Source of the DNA: Auanema rhodensis
Lineage: Eukaryota; Nematoda; Chromadorea; Rhabditida; Rhabditidae
Assembly: GCA_964057225.1 (NCBI GenBank)
Contig: OZ059896.1
Span: 20,704,501 to 20,768,500 of the forward strand
DNA length: 64,000 nt
Direction of reading: 5' to 3'
Shown here in pieces: positions 49,826-62,677 of the stretch (positions are counted from its first letter, which is position 1; every line of letters starts with the position of its first letter). The position numbers and the translations under genes are program-made. The notes under the pieces were generated by a model. It ran no database searches, was not told where the DNA came from, and saw nothing but the letters and a program-made list of their open reading frames with translations.

Positions 49826-52633
49826 TCCGCATCGAATGCACTATACTACATTGAGAAACGCTTAATACACAAATTAGTTATGATCGTTTGAAAAATGATG
49901 CATTAGTGTATGTTGAGTTTCCATGTACACTCAACATTGCTTCCAAAAACAGTTTGACAAAAATTTTTTCGAAAAATTTCAAAATAATTTAGCAAAAAGT
50001 AGATGTTTTTAGATTTCTTTTTTCAAGGCAAAGACGATGGACAATGTTATTCAACGAAAAAATTAATTCTTCAGGGTGAAAATCGAGGATATAAGTGTGA
50101 ACTTATATCAGTTGATATCTCGGTGCATTTTTAAGCTAGCGCAAATCTGATAACACAGATCGACGCAGCTTAAAAATCTGCATCGAATGCACTATACTAC
50201 ATCAAGAAACGCTTGATACAAAAATTAGTTATGATCGTTTGAAAAATGATGCATTAGTGTATGTTGAGTTTCCATGTACACTCAACATTGCTTCCAAAAA
50301 CATTTTGACAAAAATTTTTTCGAAAAATTTCAAAATAATTTAGCAAAAAGTAGATGTTTTTAGATTCCATTTTTCAAGGCAAAGACGATAGACAATGTTA
50401 TTCAACGAAAAAATTAATTCTTCAGGGTGAAAATCGAGGATATAAGTGTGAACTTATATCAGTTGATATCTCGGTGCATTTTTAAGCTAGCGCAAATCTG
50501 ATAACACAGATCGACGCAGCTTAAAAATCCGCATCGAATGCACTATACTACATTGAGAAACGCTTAATACACAAATTAGTTATGATCGTTTGAAAAATGA
50601 TGCATTAGTGTATGTTGAGTTTCCATGTACACTCAACATTGCTTCCAAAAACAGTTTGACAAAAATTTTTTCGAAAAATTTCAAAATAATTTAGCAAAAA
50701 GTAGATGTTTTTAGATTTCTTTTTTCAAGGCAAAGACGATGGACAATGTTATTCAACGAAAAAATTAATTCTTCAGGGTGAAAATCGAGGATATAAGTGT
50801 GAACTTATATCAGTTGATATCTCGGTGCATTTTTAAGCTAGCGCAAATCTGATAACACAGATCGACGCAGCTTAAAAATCTGCATCGAATGCACTATACT
50901 ACATCAAGAAACGCTTGATACAAAAATTAGTTATGATCGTTTGAAAAATGATGCATTAGTGTATGTTGAGTTTCCATGTACACTCAACATTGCTTCCAAA
51001 AACATTTTGACAAAAATTTTTTCGAAAAATTTCAAAATAATTTAGCAAAAAGTAGATGTTTTTAGATTCCTTTTTTTAAGGCAAAGACGATGGACAATGT
51101 TATTCAACGAAAAAATTAATTCTTCAGGGTGAAAATCGAGGATATAAGTGTGAACTTATATCAGTTGATATCTCGGTGCATTTTTAAGCTAGCGCAAATC
51201 TGATAACACAGATCGACGCAGCTTAAAAATCTGCATCGAATGCACTATACTACATCAAGAAACGCTTGATACAAAAATTAGTTATGATCGTTTGAAAAAT
51301 GATGCATTAGTGTATGTTGAGTTTCCATGTACACTCAACATTGCTTCCAAAAACATTTTGACAAAAATTTTTTCGAAAAATTTCAAAATAATTTAGCAAA
51401 AAGTAGATGTTTTTAGATTCCATTTTTCAAGGCAAAGACGATAGACAATGTTATTCAACGAAAAAATTAATTCTTCAGGGTGAAAATCGAGGATATAAGT
51501 GTGAACTTATATCAGTTGATATCTCGGTGCATTTTTAAGCTAGCGCAAATCTGATAACACAGATCGACGCAGCTTAAAAATCCGCATCGAATGCACTATA
51601 CTACATTGAGAAACGCTTAATACACAAATTAGTTATGATCGTTTGAAAAATGATGCATTAGTGTATGTTGAGTTTCCATGTACACTCAACATTGCTTCCA
51701 AAAACAGTTTGACAAAAATTTTTTCGAAAAATTTCAAAATAATTTAGCAAAAAGTAGATGTTTTTAGATTTCTTTTTTCAAGGCAAAGACGATGGACAAT
51801 GTTATTCAACGAAAAAATTAATTCTTCAGGGTGAAAATCGAGGATATAAGTGTGAACTTATATCAGTTGATATCTCGGTGCATTTTTAAGCTAGCGCAAA
51901 TCTGATAACACAGATCGACGCAGCTTAAAAATCTGCATCGAATGCACTATACTACATCAAGAAACGCTTGATACAAAAATTAGTTATGATCGTTTGAAAA
52001 ATGATGCATTAGTGTATGTTGAGTTTCCATGTACACTCAACATTGCTTCCAAAAACATTTTGACAAAAATTTTTTCGAAAAATTTCAAAATAATTTAGCA
52101 AAAAGTAGATGTTTTTAGATTCCATTTTTCAAGGCAAAGACGATAGACAATGTTATTCAACGAAAAAATTAATTCTTCAGGGTGAAAATCGAGGATATAA
52201 GTGTGAACTTATATCAGTTGATATCTCGGTGCATTTTTAAGCTAGCGCAAATCTGATAACACAGATCGACGCAGCTTAAAAATCCGCATCGAATGCACTA
52301 TACTACATTGAGAAACGCTTAATACACAAATTAGTTATGATCGTTTGAAAAATGATGCATTAGTGTATGTTGAGTTTCCATGTACACTCAACATTGCTTC
52401 CAAAAACAGTTTGACAAAAATTTTTTCGAAAAATTTCAAAATAATTTAGCAAAAAGTAGATGTTTTTAGATTTCTTTTTTCAAGGCAAAGACGATGGACA
52501 ATGTTATTCAACGAAAAAATTAATTCTTCAGGGTGAAAATCGAGGATATAAGTGTGAACTTATATCAGTTGATATCTCGGTGCATTTTTAAGCTAGCGCA
52601 AATCTGATAACACAGATCGACGCAGCTTAAAAA
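49826..52633. repeat. 5-monomer HOR (1755 bp), one full and one partial copy
   Basis: Anchors 49826, 50177, 50528, 50879, 51230, 51581, 51932 and 52283. The marker monomer has cttaatacacaaatt, aacagtttg, gatttcttttttcaagg and gatgg. It stands at 49826, 50528, 51581 and 52283, alternating with tctgc/catcaag monomers. The three-monomer run 49826-50878 reappears at 51581-52633, a shift of 1755 bp, after two extra catcaag monomers (50879 and 51230). All monomers here are 351 bp. Confidence 0.85.
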
Positions 52634-54739
52634 TCCGCATCGAATGCACTATACTACATTGAGAAACGCTTAATACAAAAATTAGTTATGATTGTTTGAA
52701 AAATGATGCATTAGTGTATGTTGAGTTTCCATGTACACTCAACATTGCTTCCAAAAACATTTTGACAAAAATTTTTTCGAAAAATTTCAAAATAATTTAG
52801 CAAAAAGTAGATGTTTTTAGATTCCATTTTTCAAGGCAAAGACGATAGACAATGTTATTCAACGAAAAAATTAATTCTTCAGGGTGAAAATCGAGGATAT
52901 AAGTGTGAACTTATATCAGTTGATATCTCGGTGCATTTTTAAGCTAGCGCAAATCTGATAACACAGATCGACGCAGCTTAAAAATCCGCATCGAATGCAC
53001 TATACTACATCAAGAAACGCTTGATACAAAAATTAGTTATGATCGTTTGAAAAATGATGCATTAGTGTATGTTGAGTTTCCATGTACACTCAACATTGCT
53101 TCCAAAAACATTTTGACAAAAATTTTTTCGAAAAATTTCAAAATAATTTAGCAAAAAGTAGATGTTTTTAGATTCCATTTTTCAAGGCAAAGACGATAGA
53201 CAATGTTATTCAACGAAAAAATTAATTCTTCAGGGTGAAAATCGAGGATATAAGTGTGAACTTATATCAGTTGATATCTCGGTGCATTTTTAAGCTAGCG
53301 CAAATCTGATAACACAGATCGACGCAGCTTAAAAATCCGCATCGAATGCACTATACTACATTGAGAAACGCTTAATACACAAATTAGTTATGATCGTTTG
53401 AAAAATGATGCATTAGTGTATGTTGAGTTTCCATGTACACTCAACATTGCTTCCAAAAACAGTTTGACAAAAATTTTTTCGAAAAATTTCAAAATAATTT
53501 AGCAAAAAGTAGATGTTTTTAGATTCCATTTTTCAAGGCAAAGACGATAGACAATGTTATTCAACGAAAAAATTAATTCTTCAGGGTGAAAATCGAGGAT
53601 ATAAGTGTGAACTTATATCAGTTGATATCTCGGTGCATTTTTAAGCTAGCGCAAATCTGATAACACAGATCGACGCAGCTTAAAAATCCGCATCGAATGC
53701 ACTATACTACATCAAGAAACGCTTGATACAAAAATTAGTTATGATCGTTTGAAAAATGATGCATTAGTGTATGTTGAGTTTCCATGTACACTCAACATTG
53801 CTTCCAAAAACATTTTGACAAAAATTTTTTCGAAAAATTTCAAAATAATTTAGCAAAAAGTAGATGTTTTTAGATTCCATTTTTCAAGGCAAAGACGATA
53901 GACAATGTTATTCAACGAAAAAATTAATTCTTCAGGGTGAAAATCGAGGATATAAGTGTGAACTTATATCAGTTGATATCTCGGTGCATTTTTAAGCTAG
54001 CGCAAATCTGATAACACAGATCGACGCAGCTTAAAAATCCGCATCGAATGCACTATACTACATCAAGAAACGCTTGATACAAAAATTAGTTATGATCGTT
54101 TGAAAAATGATGCATTAGTGTATGTTGAGTTTCCATGTACACTCAACATTGCTTCCAAAAACATTTTGACAAAAATTTTTTCGAAAAATTTCAAAATAAT
54201 TTAGCAAAAAGTAGATGTTTTTAGATTCCTTTTTTTAAGGCAAAAACGATAGACAATGTTATTCAACGAAAAAATTAATTCTTCAGGGTGAAAATCGAGG
54301 ATATAAGTGTGAACTTATATCAGTTGATATCTCGGTGCATTTTTAAGCTAGCGCAAATCTGATAACACAGATCGACGCAGCTTAAAAATCTGCATCGAAT
54401 GCACTATACTACATTGAGAAACGCTTAATACACAAATTAGTTATGATCGTTTGAAAAATGATGCATTAGTGTATGTTGAGTTTCCATGTACACTCAACAT
54501 TGCTTCCAAAAACATTTTGACAAAAATTTTTTCGAAAAATTTCAAAATAATTTAGCAAGAAGTAGATGTTTTTAGATTTCTTTTTTCAAGGTAAAGACGA
54601 TGGACAATGTTATTCAACGAAAAAATTAATTCTTCAGGGTGAAAATCGAGGATATAAGTGTGAACTTATATCAGTTGATATCTCGGTGCATTTCTAAGCT
54701 AGCGCAAATCTGATAACACAGATCGACGCAGCTTAAAAA
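52634..54739. repeat. Six monomers, catcaag-rich, end of cacaaatt/catcaag zone
   Basis: Anchors 52634, 52985, 53336, 53687, 54038 and 54389. The first has a private gattgtttg. Those at 52985, 53687 and 54038 carry catcaag with ccgc instead of tctgc. The monomer at 53336 joins cacaaatt and cagttt to gattccatttttcaagg, a recombinant combination. The last, at 54389, has tctgc with attgag, gcaagaag, aaggtaaag and catttctaag. Confidence 0.75.
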
Positions 54740-56844
54740 TCCGCATCGAATGCACTATACTACATTGAGAAACTCTTGATACAAAAATTAGTTATGATCG
54801 TTTGAAAAATGATGCATTAGTGTATGTTGAGTTTCCATGTACACTCAACATTGCTTCCAAAAACATTTTGACAAAAATTTTTTCGAAAAATTTCATAATA
54901 ATTTAGCAAAAAGTAGATGTTTTTAGATTCCATTTTTCAAGGCAAAGACGATAGACAATGTTATTCAACGAAAAAATTAATTCTTCAGGGTGAAAATCGA
55001 GGATATAAGTGTGAACTTATATCAGTTGATATCTCGGTGCATTTTTAAGCTAGCGCAAATCTGATAACACAGATCGACGCAGCTTATAAATCCGCATCGA
55101 ATGCACTATACTACATTGAGAAACGCTTGATACAAAAATTAGTTATGATCGTTTGAAAAATGATGCATTAGTGTATGTTGAGTTTCCATGTACACTCAAC
55201 ATTGCTTCCAAAAACATTTTGACAAAAATTTTTTCGAAAAATTTCAAAATAATTTAGCAAAAAGTAGATGTTTTTAGATTCCAGTTTTTAAGGCAAAGAC
55301 GATAGACAATGTTATTCAACGAAAAAATTAATTCTTCAGGGTGAAAATCGAGGATATAAGTGTGAACTTATATCAGTTGATATCTCGGTGCATTTTCAAG
55401 CTAGCGCAAATCTGATAACACAGATCGACGCAGCTTAAAAATCCGCATCGAATGCACTATACTACATTGAGAAACGCTTGATACAAAAATTAGTTATGAT
55501 CGTTTGAAAAATGATGCATTAGTGTATGTTGAGTTTCCATGTACACTCAACATTGCTTCCAAAAACATTTTGACAAAAATTTTTTCGAAAAATTTCAAAA
55601 TAATTTAGCAAAAAGTAGATGTTTTTAGATTTCTTTTTTCAAGGCAAAGACGATGGACAATGTTATTCAACGAAAAAATTAATTCTTCAGGGTGAAAATC
55701 GAGGATATAAGTGTGAACTTATATCAGTTGATATCTCGGTGCATTTCTAAGCTAGCGCAAATCTGATAACACAGATCGACGCAGCTTAAAAATCCGCATC
55801 GAATGCACTATACTACATTGAGAAACGCTTGATACAAAAATTAGTTATGATCGTTTGAAAAATGATGCATTAGTGTATGTTGAGTTTCCATGTACACTCA
55901 ACATTGCTTCCAAAAACATTTTGACAAAAATTTTTTCGAAAAATTTCAAAATAATTTAGCAAAAAGTAGATGTTTTTAGATTTCTTTTTTCAAGGTAAAG
56001 ACGATGGACAATGTTATTCAACGAAAAAATTAATTCTTCAGGGTGAAAATCGAGGATATAAGTGTGAACTTATATCAGTTGATATCTCGGTGCATTTTTA
56101 AGCTAGCGCAAATCTGATAACACAGATCGACGCAGCTTATAAATCCGCATCGAATGCACTATACTACATTGAGAAACGCTTGATACAAAAATTAGTTATG
56201 ATCGTTTGAAAAATGATGCATTAGTGTATGTTGAGTTTCCATGTACACTCAACATTGCTTCCAAAAACATTTTGACAAAAATTTTTTCGAAAAATTTCAA
56301 AATAATTTAGCAAAAAGTATATGTTTTTAGATTCCATTTTTCAAGGCAAAGACGATAGACAATGTTATTCAACGAAAAAATTAATTCTTCAGGGTGAAAA
56401 TCGAGGATATAAGTGTGAACTTATATCAGTTGATATCTCGGTGCATTTTCAGCTAGCGCAAATCTGATAACACAGATCGACGCAGCTTAAAAATCCGCAT
56501 CGAATGCACTATACTACATTGAAAAACGCTTGATACAAAAATTAGTTATGATCGTTTGAAAAATGATGCATTAGTGTATGTTGAGTTTCCATGTACACTC
56601 AACATTGCTTCCAAAAACATTTTGACAAAAATTTTTTCGAAAAATTTCAAAATAATTTAGCAAAAAGTAGATGTTTTTAGATTTCTTTTTTCAAGGCAAA
56701 GACGATGGACAATGTTATTCAACGAAAAAATTAATTCTTCAGGGTGAAAATCGAGGATATAAGTGTGAACTTATATCAGTTGATATCTCGGTGCATTTCT
56801 AAGCTAGCGCAAATCTGATAACACAGATCGACGCAGCTTAAAAA
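54740..56844. repeat. Two copies of a 1053-bp trimer HOR
   Basis: Anchors 54740, 55091, 55442, 55793, 56144 and 56494. In both trimers the first monomer ends in the unusual junction cagcttataaatcc (near 55083 and 56136, 1053 bp apart), the second has ttttcaag or its one-base-deleted form cattttcagc, and the third has gatttcttttttcaagg with catttctaag. The second trimer is 1052 bp because of that deletion. Private changes are frequent: aactcttgat, cataataatt, ccagtttttaagg and gtatatg. Confidence 0.8.
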
Positions 56845-57412
56845 TCCGCATCGAATGCACTATACTACATTGAGAAACGCTTGATACAAAAATTAGTTAT
56901 GATCGTTTGAAAAATGATGCATTAGTGTATGTTGAGTTTCCATGTACACTCAACATTGCTTCCAAAAACATTTTGACAAAAATTTTTTCGAAAAATTTCA
57001 AAATAATTTAGCAAAAAGTAGATGTTTTTAGATTCCATTTTTCAAGGCAAAGACGATAGACAATGTTATTCAACGAAAAAATTAATTCTTCAGGGTGAAA
57101 ATCGAGGATATAAGTGTGAACTTATATCAGTTGATATCTCGGTGCATTTTTAAGCTAGCGTGTACACTCAACATTGCTTCCAAAAACATTTTGACAAAAA
57201 TTTTTTCGAAAAATTTCGAAATAATTTAGCAAAAAGTGGATGTTTTTAGATTCCTTTTTTCAAGGCAAAGACGATGGACAATGTTATTCAACGGAAAATT
57301 AATTCTTCAGGGTGAAAATCGAGGATATAAGTGTGCACTTATATCAGTTGATATCTTGGTGCATTTTTAAGCTAGCGCAAATCTGATAACACAGATCGAC
57401 GCAGCTTAAAAA
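56845..57412. repeat. Two monomers fused by a 133-bp deletion
   Basis: The interval between anchors is 568 bp instead of about 702. The left monomer runs normally to gctagcg at 57160, and the next base is the tgtacactcaac that normally lies 104 bp into the following unit. The missing segment holds the right part of the junction palindrome, the anchor and the left half of the hairpin seen at 90-117. A further single base is lost in caacggaaaatt. The right piece has extra changes (cgaaat, gtggatg, gtgcactt, atcttgg), so this is a diverged, probably old, event. Confidence 0.93.
57160..57161. other. Deletion breakpoint in satellite
   Basis: This is the exact junction between gctagcg and tgtacact. 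Comparison with the first two monomers shows the equivalent of 322-454 is missing. I see no obvious microhomology longer than one or two bases at the ends. One end lies inside the nested palindrome and the other inside the loop of the 9-bp hairpin. Confidence 0.9.
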
Positions 57413-58465
57413 TCCGCATCGAATGCACTATACTACATTGAGAAACGCTTGATACAAAAATTAGTTATGATCGTTTGAAAAATGATGCCTTAGTGTATGT
57501 TGAGTTTCCATGTACACTCAACATTGCTTCCAAAAACATTTTGACAAAAATTTTTTCGAAAAATTTTAAAATAATTTAGCAAAATATAGATGTTTTTAGA
57601 TTTCTTTTTTCAAGGCAAAGACGTTGGACAATGTTATTCAACGAAAAAATTAATTCTTCAGGGTGAAAATCGAGGATATAAGTGTGAACTTATATCAGTT
57701 GATATCTCGGTGCATTTTTAAGCTAGCGCAAATCTGATAACACAGATCGACGCAGCTTAAAAATCCGCATCGAATGCACTATACTACATTGAGAAACGCT
57801 TGATACAAAAATTAGTTATGATCGTTTGAAAAATGATGCATTAGTGTATGTTGAGTTTCCATGTACACTCAACATTGCTTCCAAAAACATTTTGACAAAA
57901 ATTTTTTCGAAAAATTTCAAAATAATTTAGCAAAAAGTAGATGTTTTTAGATTCCATTTTTCAAGGCAAAGACGATAGACAATGTTATTCAACGAAAAAA
58001 TTAATTCTTCAGGGTGAAAATCGAGGATATAAGTGTGAACTTATATCAGTTGATATCTCGGTGCATTTTTAAGCTAGCGCAAATCTGATAACACAGATCG
58101 ACGCAGCTTAAAAATCCGCATCGAATGCACTATACCACATTGAGAAACGCTTGATACAAAAATTAGTTATGATCGTTTGAAAAATGATGCATTAGTGTAT
58201 GTTGAGTTTCCATGTACACTCAACATTGCTTCCAAAAACATTTTGACAAAAATTTTTTCGAAAAATTTCAAAATAATTTAGCAAAAAGTAGATGTTTTTA
58301 GATTCCATTTTTCAAGGCAAAGACGATAGACAATGTTATTCAACGAAAAAATTAATTCTTCAGTGTGAAAATCGAGGATATAAGTGTGAACTTATATCAG
58401 TTGATATCTCGGTGCATTTTCAAGCTAGCGCAAATCTGATAACACAGATCGACGCAGCTTAAAAA
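57413..58465. repeat. Three monomers, diverged
   Basis: Anchors 57413, 57764 and 58115. The first has several private changes: gatgcctta, attttaaaat, caaaatatag and acgttgg. The third has tataccacat and cagtgtgaaa (T at 58364). With the preceding intervals this is the most diverged stretch of the window. Confidence 0.8.
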
Positions 58466-59869
58466 TCCGCATCGAATGCACTATACTACATTGAGAAACG
58501 CTTGATACACAAATTAGTTATGATCGTTTGAAAAATGATGCATTAGTGTATGTTGAGTTTCCATGTACACTCAACATTGCTTCCAAAAACAGTTTGACAA
58601 AAATTTTTTCGAAAAATTTCAAAATAATTTAGCAAAAAGTAGATGTTTTTAGATTTCTTTTTTCAAGGCAAAGACGATGGACAATGTTATTCAACGAAAA
58701 AATTAATTCTTCAGGGTGAAAATCGAGGATATAAGTGTGAACTTATATCAGTTGATATCTCGGTGCATTTTTAAGCTAGCGCAAATCTGATAACACAGAT
58801 CGACGCAGCTTAAAAATCCGCATCGAATGCACTATACTACATTGAGAAACGCTTGATACAAAAATTAGTTATGATCGTTTGAAAAATGATGCATTAGTGT
58901 ATGTTGAGTTTCCATGTACACTCAACATTGCTTCCAAAAACATTTTGACAAAAATTTTTTCGAAAAATTTCAAAATAATTTAGCAAAAAGTAGATGTTTT
59001 TAGATTCCATTTTTCAAGGCAAAGACGATAGACAATGTTATTCAACGAAAAAATTAATTCTTCAGGGTGAAAATCGAGGATATAAGTGTGAACTTATATC
59101 AGTTGATATCTCGGTGCATTTTTAAGCTAGCGCAAATCTGATAACACAGATCGACGCAGCTTAAAAATCCGCATCGAATGCACTATACTACATTGAGAAA
59201 CGCTTAATACACAAATTAGTTATGATCGTTTGAAAAATGATGCATTAGTGTATGTTGAGTTTCCATGTACACTCAACATTGCTTCCAAAAACAGTTTGAC
59301 AAAAATTTTTTCGAAAAATTTCAAAATAATTTAGCAAAAAGTAGATGTTTTTAGATTTCTTTTTTCAAGGCAAAGACGATGGACAATGTTATTCAACGAA
59401 AAAATTAATTCTTCAGGGTGAAAATCGAGGATATAAGTGTGAACTTATATCAGTTGATATCTCGGTGCATTTTTAAGCTAGCGCAAATCTGATAACACAG
59501 ATCGACGCAGCTTAAAAATCCGCATCGAATGCACTATACTACATTGAGAAACGCTTGATACAAAAATTAGTTATGATCGTTTGAAAAATGATGCATTAGT
59601 GTATGTTGAGTTTCCATGTACACTCAACATTGCTTCCAAAAACATTTTGACAAAAATTTTTTCGAAAAATTTCAAAATAATTTAGCAAAAAGTAGATGTT
59701 TTTAGATTCCATTTTTCAAGGCAAAGACGATAGACAATGTTATTCAACGAAAAAATTAATTCTTCAGGGTGAAAATCGAGGATATAAGTGTGAACTTATA
59801 TCAGTTGATATCTCGGTGCATTTTCAAGCTAGCGCAAATCTGATAACACAGATCGACGCAGCTTAAAAA
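58466..59869. repeat. Two copies of a 702-bp dimer HOR
   Basis: Anchors 58466, 58817, 59168 and 59519. Each dimer is a monomer with cacaaatt, cagttt, gatttcttttttcaagg and gatgg, followed by a monomer with caaaaatt, catttt, gattccatttttcaagg and gatag. The first monomer differs between copies in cttgat or cttaat, and the second in tttttaag or ttttcaag. Confidence 0.85.
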
Positions 59870-60571
59870 TCCGCATCGAATGCACTATACTACATTGAGA
59901 AACGCTTGATACAAAAACTAGTTATGATCGTTTGAAAAATGATGCATTAGTGTATGTTGAGTTTCCATGTACACTCAACATTGCTTCCAAAAACATTTTG
60001 ACAAAAATTTTTTCGAAAAATTTCAAAATAATTTAGCAAAAAGTAGATGTTTTTAGATTTCTTTTTTCAAGGCAAAGACGATGGACAATGTTATTCAACG
60101 AAAAAATTAATTCTTCAGGGTGAAAATCGAGGATATAAGTGTGAACTTATATCAGTTGATATCTCGGTGCATTTCTAAGCTAGCGCAAATCTGATAACAC
60201 AGATCGACGCAGCTTAAAAATCCGCATCGAATGCACTATACTACATTGAGAAACGCTTGATACAAAAATTAGTTATGATCGTTTGAAAAATGATGCATTA
60301 GTGTATGTTGAGTTTCCATGTACACTCAACATTGCTTCCAAAAACATTTTGACAAAAATTTTTTCGAAAAATTTCAAAATAATTTAGCAAAAAGTAGATG
60401 TTTTTAGATTTCTTTTTTCAAGGCAAAGACGATGGACAATGTTATTCAACGAAAAAATTAATTCTTCAGGGTGAAAATCGAGGATATAAGTGTGAACTTA
60501 TATCAGTTGATATCTCGGTGCATTTCTAAGCTAGCGCAAATCTGATAACACAGATCGACGCAGCTTAAAAA
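59870..60571. repeat. Two adjacent gatttctttttt/catttctaag monomers
   Basis: Anchors 59870 and 60221. The two are nearly identical, differing in aaaaactagtt against aaaaattagtt, and break the dimer alternation. Both carry catttctaag, otherwise seen at the ends of the units at 54389, 55442 and 56494, linking this segment to the trimer region. Confidence 0.8.
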
Positions 60572-62677
60572 TCCGCATCGAATGCACTATACTACATTGA
60601 GAAACGCTTGATACAAAAATTAGTTATGATCGTTTGAAAAATGATGCATTAGTGTATGTTGAGTTTCCATGTACACTCAACATTGCTTCCAAAAACATTT
60701 TGACAAAAATTTTTTCGAAAAATTTCAAAATAATTTAGCAAAAAGTAGATGTTTTTAGATTCCATTTTTCAAGGCAAAGACGATAGACAATGTTATTCAA
60801 CGAAAAAATTAATTCTTCAGGGTGAAAATCGAGGATATAAGTGTGAACTTATATCAGTTGATATCTCGGTGCATTTTCAAGCTAGCGCAAATCTGATAAC
60901 ACAGATCGACGCAGCTTAAAAATCCGCATCGAATGCACTATACTACATTGAGAAACGCTTGATACACAAATTAGTTATGATCGTTTGAAAAATGATGCAT
61001 TAGTGTATGTTGAGTTTCCATGTACACTCAACATTGCTTCCAAAAACAGTTTGACAAAAATTTTTTCGAAAAATTTCAAAATAATTTAGCAAAAAGTAGA
61101 TGTTTTTAGATTTCTTTTTTCAAGGCAAACACGATGGACAATGTTATTCAACGAAAAAATTAATTCTTCAGGGTGAAAATCGAGGATATAAGTGTGAACT
61201 TATATCAGTTGATATCTCGGTGCATTTTTAAGCTAGCGCAAATCTGATAACACAGATCGACGCAGCTTAAAAATCCGCATCGAATGCACTATACTACATT
61301 GAGAAACGCTTGATACAAAAATTAGTTATGATCGTTTGAAAAATGATGCATTAGTGTATGTTGAGTTTCCATGTACACTCAACATTGCTTCCAAAAACAT
61401 TTTGACAAAAATTTTTTCGAAAAATTTCAAAATAATTTAGCAAAAAGTAGATGTTTTTAGATTCCATTTTTCAAGGCAAAGACGATAGACAATGTTATTC
61501 AACGAAAAAATTAATTCTTCAGGGTGAAAATCGAGGATATAAGTGTGAACTTATATCAGTTGATATCTCGGTGCATTTTCAAGCTAGCGCAAATCTGATA
61601 ACACAGATCGACGCAGCTTAAAAATCCGCATCGAATGCACTATACTACATTGAGAAACGCTTGATACACAAATTAGTTATGATCGTTTGAAAAATGATGC
61701 ATTAGTGTATGTTGAGTTTCCATGTACACTCAACATTGCTTCCAAAAACAGTTTGACAAAAATTTTTTCGAAAAATTTCAAAATAATTTAGCAAAAAGTA
61801 GATGTTTTTAGATTTCTTTTTTCAAGGCAAAGACGATGGACAATGTTATTCAACGAAAAAATTAATTCTTCAGGGTGAAAATCGAGGATATAAGTGTGAA
61901 CTTATATCAGTTGATATCTCGGTGCATTTTTAAGCTAGCGCAAATCTGATAACACAGATCGACGCAGCTTAAAAATCCGCATCGAATGCACTATACTACA
62001 TTGAGAAACGCTTGATACAAAAATTAGTTATGATCGTTTGAAAAATGATGCATTAGTGTATGTTGAGTTTCCATGTACACTCAACATTGCTTCCAAAAAC
62101 ATTTTGACAAAAATTTTTTCGAAAAATTTCAAAATAATTTAGCAAAGAGTAGATGTTTTTAGATTCCATTTTTCAAGGCAAAGACGATAGACAATGTTAT
62201 TCAACGAAAAAATTAATTCTTCAGGGTGAAAATCGAGGATATAAGTGTGAACTTATATCAGTTGATATCTCGGTGCATTTTCAAGCTAGCGCAAATCTGA
62301 TAACACAGATCGACGCAGCTTAAAAATCCGCATCGAATGCACTATACTACATTGAGAAACGCTTGATACACAAATTAGTTATGATCGTTTGAAAAATGAT
62401 GCATTAGTGTATGTTGAGTTTCCATGTACACTCAACATTGCTTCCAAAAACAGTTTGACAAAAATTTTTTCGAAAAATTTCAAAATAATTTAGCAAAAAG
62501 TAGATGTTTTTAGATTTCTTTTTTCAAGGCAAAGACGATGGACAATGTTATTCAACGAAAAAATTAATTCTTCAGGGTGAAAATCGAGGATATAAGTGTG
62601 AACTTATATCAGTTGATATCTCGGTGCATTTTTAAGCTAGCGCAAATCTGATAACACAGATCGACGCAGCTTAAAAA
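60572..62677. repeat. Three copies of a 702-bp dimer HOR
   Basis: Anchors 60572, 60923, 61274, 61625, 61976 and 62327, so dimers start exactly 702 bp apart. The first member has gattccatttttcaagg, gatag and ttttcaag; the second has cttgatacacaaatt, cagttt, gatttcttttttcaagg, gatgg and tttttaag. Private changes are few: caaacacgatgg in the first copy and gcaaagagtag in the third. Confidence 0.88.

Noticed and set aside
55080-55092. TATA-box promoter at cttataaatcc
   Set aside because: It arises from one base change in the A-run junction in only two monomers, with no gene or initiator downstream.
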